Assembly (NCBI GenBank): GCA_013368375.1 | Contig: JAACJP010000013.1 | Span: 806,001-870,000, forward strand | Length of the DNA: 64,000 bases | Source of the DNA: Tricholomella constricta | Lineage: Eukaryota; Basidiomycota; Agaricomycetes; Agaricales; Lyophyllaceae | Direction: 5' to 3' | Shown: positions 62,501-64,000 of the stretch, piece by piece | How positions within the stretch are numbered: the first letter of the stretch is position 1 | Layout: each line of letters opens with the position of its first letter | The notes under the pieces: model-generated | What the model saw: the letters and a program-made list of their open reading frames with translations, nothing else | Told to the model about the DNA's origin: nothing | The model's database searches: none | Translations under genes and position numbers: made by a program

Positions 62501-63920
62501 CAAATACTCTTGCCACCAGATCTGGTCGGTCGAATGCGGTCTGTCCAGGGAGAAGCTCGCGCTCAATTTCTGGCCATTTGGGATTGCACGTCATTGTCAC
62601 AAACAGGTCGACCTTGCAGTGATGTCTTGCAATCGCCATCGCATCTTGATACCGCTGCATCATGTTCCTTGGCCCACCAATGTATGATGAAGGAAGGACT
62701 ATGGGACGTCCAAGTTGAGATAGGTCAGTGTTACCCTCGTCGTCTACTGAAAGAGTATCCTCCAGTCCGCTGTAGAGTTCGGCGCGTATCTGTGGCTGGT
62801 GTTCTCGGATGAACCAAAGCCTGTTCTGGTCTGCAGATGCCCACATATCGACAGCGTAGCGGGTAAGCAGGCGTCCACCACGCAAAAGGGTCTCTGCCTC
62901 ATTTGGTCGATGCTGAAGTCGGAAGGCAGCAAAGCAGGTCTGTGATAGGCGGTGAGAGCTTTCGAGATTGAGGTCCTCCTTGGAACACAATTTCAAATCA
63001 TCTGACCAACCGGGCTCACCATAGGGAAAAAAAAAAAAACAACAGTGGATATTGTAGCGGGGCATATGCAGCGTGAAGGTCGCTGATACGCTGGAGACCC
63101 TGCCCTTTGAACCGCAGCACAATGTCGCGACTATGTTGATAGCTGGACTCATTGCCCGGAAGGATGATAGCAAACTCATCACTTGTTGGGGTATTGTACC
63201 GACGTCGATCCTGCCCAGGTAGAAGACGTAGCCGAACTTGAAGATCGGGAATAGTTGGCTCCCGGGACATGGTTTCGTAGCTGCTTCGATACAGGCGTGC
63301 AAGGGGGTTTGACTCTGTGATCATCGTTTGAAGGGACTGCATGATTTCCCGATCAAGGTCTTCATTTAAAGAGGCACGGTGCGCAAGGGCAGCCTGAGGC
63401 TCATACATGTAGAGCTGGGCGTAGCGTGGTGTGGTCCCATCTGCAGGTGTGAGAGCCCCCGAATAGTGGTGTAGGTCACCACAAATGCGGAAGACGGGTG
63501 CAGACGTGCCGTTGTTGATCGCAAAATCCTCAAAGACCCCAAGGGACGTGAATGCAAATGCGCGGTTATATTTCCAGAGATTTTTACGGAATACAGATGC
63601 TTCTTCACTATCGGATAACAGGAGGTTACGGAGGGGCTCTGGAGGGTCTTCGAGAAGCGGGATCTGCACTTGTCCTTGATCACAGCAGGTCGAAAAGCGG
63701 GGGGAGGTGACTGAGGATTGTGCAAGTCTTTCGTCAATCCAGTGGAGAGCGCGGCAGTGTCGACATTCAATGTTCATTCTCCCGAGGTCATGGCGCATGG
63801 GGGGATCACGGTATGGTCGTCGTGCAGCCTTGAAGAGGGCTATTCAAAAGTATCTATGAGTAGCATTCAGACGTAGGAACTCCAGACATGCGTACCGTTC
63901 TCAAGAATGATGTCTCGGGC
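59598..63920 (-). pseudogene. Helitron Rep-helicase, broken
   Basis: The minus-strand protein starts beyond the window. A small exon (63920-63896) and a 56-nt intron lead into RPYRDPP and ECRHCRALHW. The Helitron-like Rep domain has the HUH site (GLPHMHLLV) and the two-tyrosine motif GYIVKYMEKG. The Pif1-type helicase has Walker A GSGGTSKT (GxGGTGKT is usual; the second-last Gly is Ser here), Walker B IIWDEA, GDFQQTLPV and, at the end, [13 protein letters not shown]. Break 1: a 13-base A run (63027-63039 on the plus strand) shifts the frame between YPLLFFF and PYGEPGW. Break 2: a TGA at 59741-59739 where Arg is expected; the frame then runs on to 59598. Confidence 0.92.
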
Positions 63921-64000
63921 CTGCAACACTGCTCCTGCAACATTCCGTCATGACCTCGAGCCTACAAAGCACACTGTGAGCTCAAAGCTATCTTCCGCAA

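Larger units (their letters stand above)
59344..64000 (-). mobile_element. Helitron, 3' part, decayed; 5' end beyond the window
   Basis: The minus-strand element encodes a fused Rep-helicase and ends at 59344 in a typical Helitron terminus. No LTR, TIR or target duplication is present, as expected for rolling-circle elements. The 5' TC end and the start of the Rep gene lie beyond 64000. The coding region has at least two breaks, so this copy is not autonomous. Confidence 0.93.

Noticed and set aside
1..64000. CRISPR arrays, bacterial operons, rRNA or intact tRNA genes
   Set aside because: Intron-rich eukaryotic genes throughout; the only tRNA-like sequence seen is the head of the SINE at 28030-28124. 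A tRNA scan was not possible.

Overview
The window looks like a piece of an Agaricomycete (mushroom-forming basidiomycete) genome. Genes are split by many introns of about 50-60 nt (GT-AG, CTNAC-like branch sites), and the set includes a class I hydrophobin, an oligopeptide transporter, an F-box protein and basidiomycete-type retrotransposons. I cannot name the species. I built the spliced gene models by hand from splice sites and reading phase; each one quoted with a protein length sums to a whole number of codons.

Host gene region (about 2.6-29.6 kb): ankyrin-repeat protein (+), ERV/ALR-type sulfhydryl oxidase (-), four-helix membrane protein (+), OPT oligopeptide transporter (-), LSM4 (+), F-box protein (-), DPH5 (+), cytosolic asparaginyl-tRNA synthetase (-), secreted type-B carboxylesterase (+) and class I hydrophobin (+). 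The oxidase and membrane-protein genes, and the F-box and DPH5 genes, are divergent pairs with short shared promoters. LSM4/F-box and DPH5/AsnRS are convergent. A tRNA-derived SINE sits immediately behind the esterase stop codon; its 17-bp target duplication includes that stop.

Transposon region (29.8-58.9 kb): a nest of five LTR elements, four inside the first, each with matching LTR pairs and target duplications. A Ty1/copia element (29822-58903, TSD CTTCG) is split in its integrase by gypsy element A (32582-55165, TSD CTACT). The 5' LTR of A is split by gypsy element B (32666-43142, minus orientation, TSD GCGCC). The pol gene of A is split by a 1.7-kb non-autonomous element C (48412-50152, TSD GGGAC). 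The copia RT region is split by an 0.8-kb non-autonomous element D (57057-57853, TSD CCGC). The LTR pairs are nearly identical, so the nest is young.

Unusual features of the nest: (i) the copia LTR carries a GT-AG intron-like segment followed by a second copy of its flanks from which exactly that segment is missing; (ii) element B carries an antisense, intron-containing gene with a Zn(II)2Cys6-type cysteine cluster; (iii) element B encodes two tandem aspartic protease domains, and its gag-pol junction has a slippery heptamer followed by a perfect stem; (iv) gag-pro and pol of element A are separated by a single in-frame UGA-CUA, and A has an extra third ORF; (v) the copia primer-binding site matches an internal (half-tRNA) initiator-Met primer.

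Right end (59.3-64 kb): the 3' part of a decayed Helitron on the minus strand, with a hairpin-CTAG terminus, an HUH Rep and a Pif1-like helicase, broken by a homopolymer frameshift and a CGA-to-TGA nonsense change.
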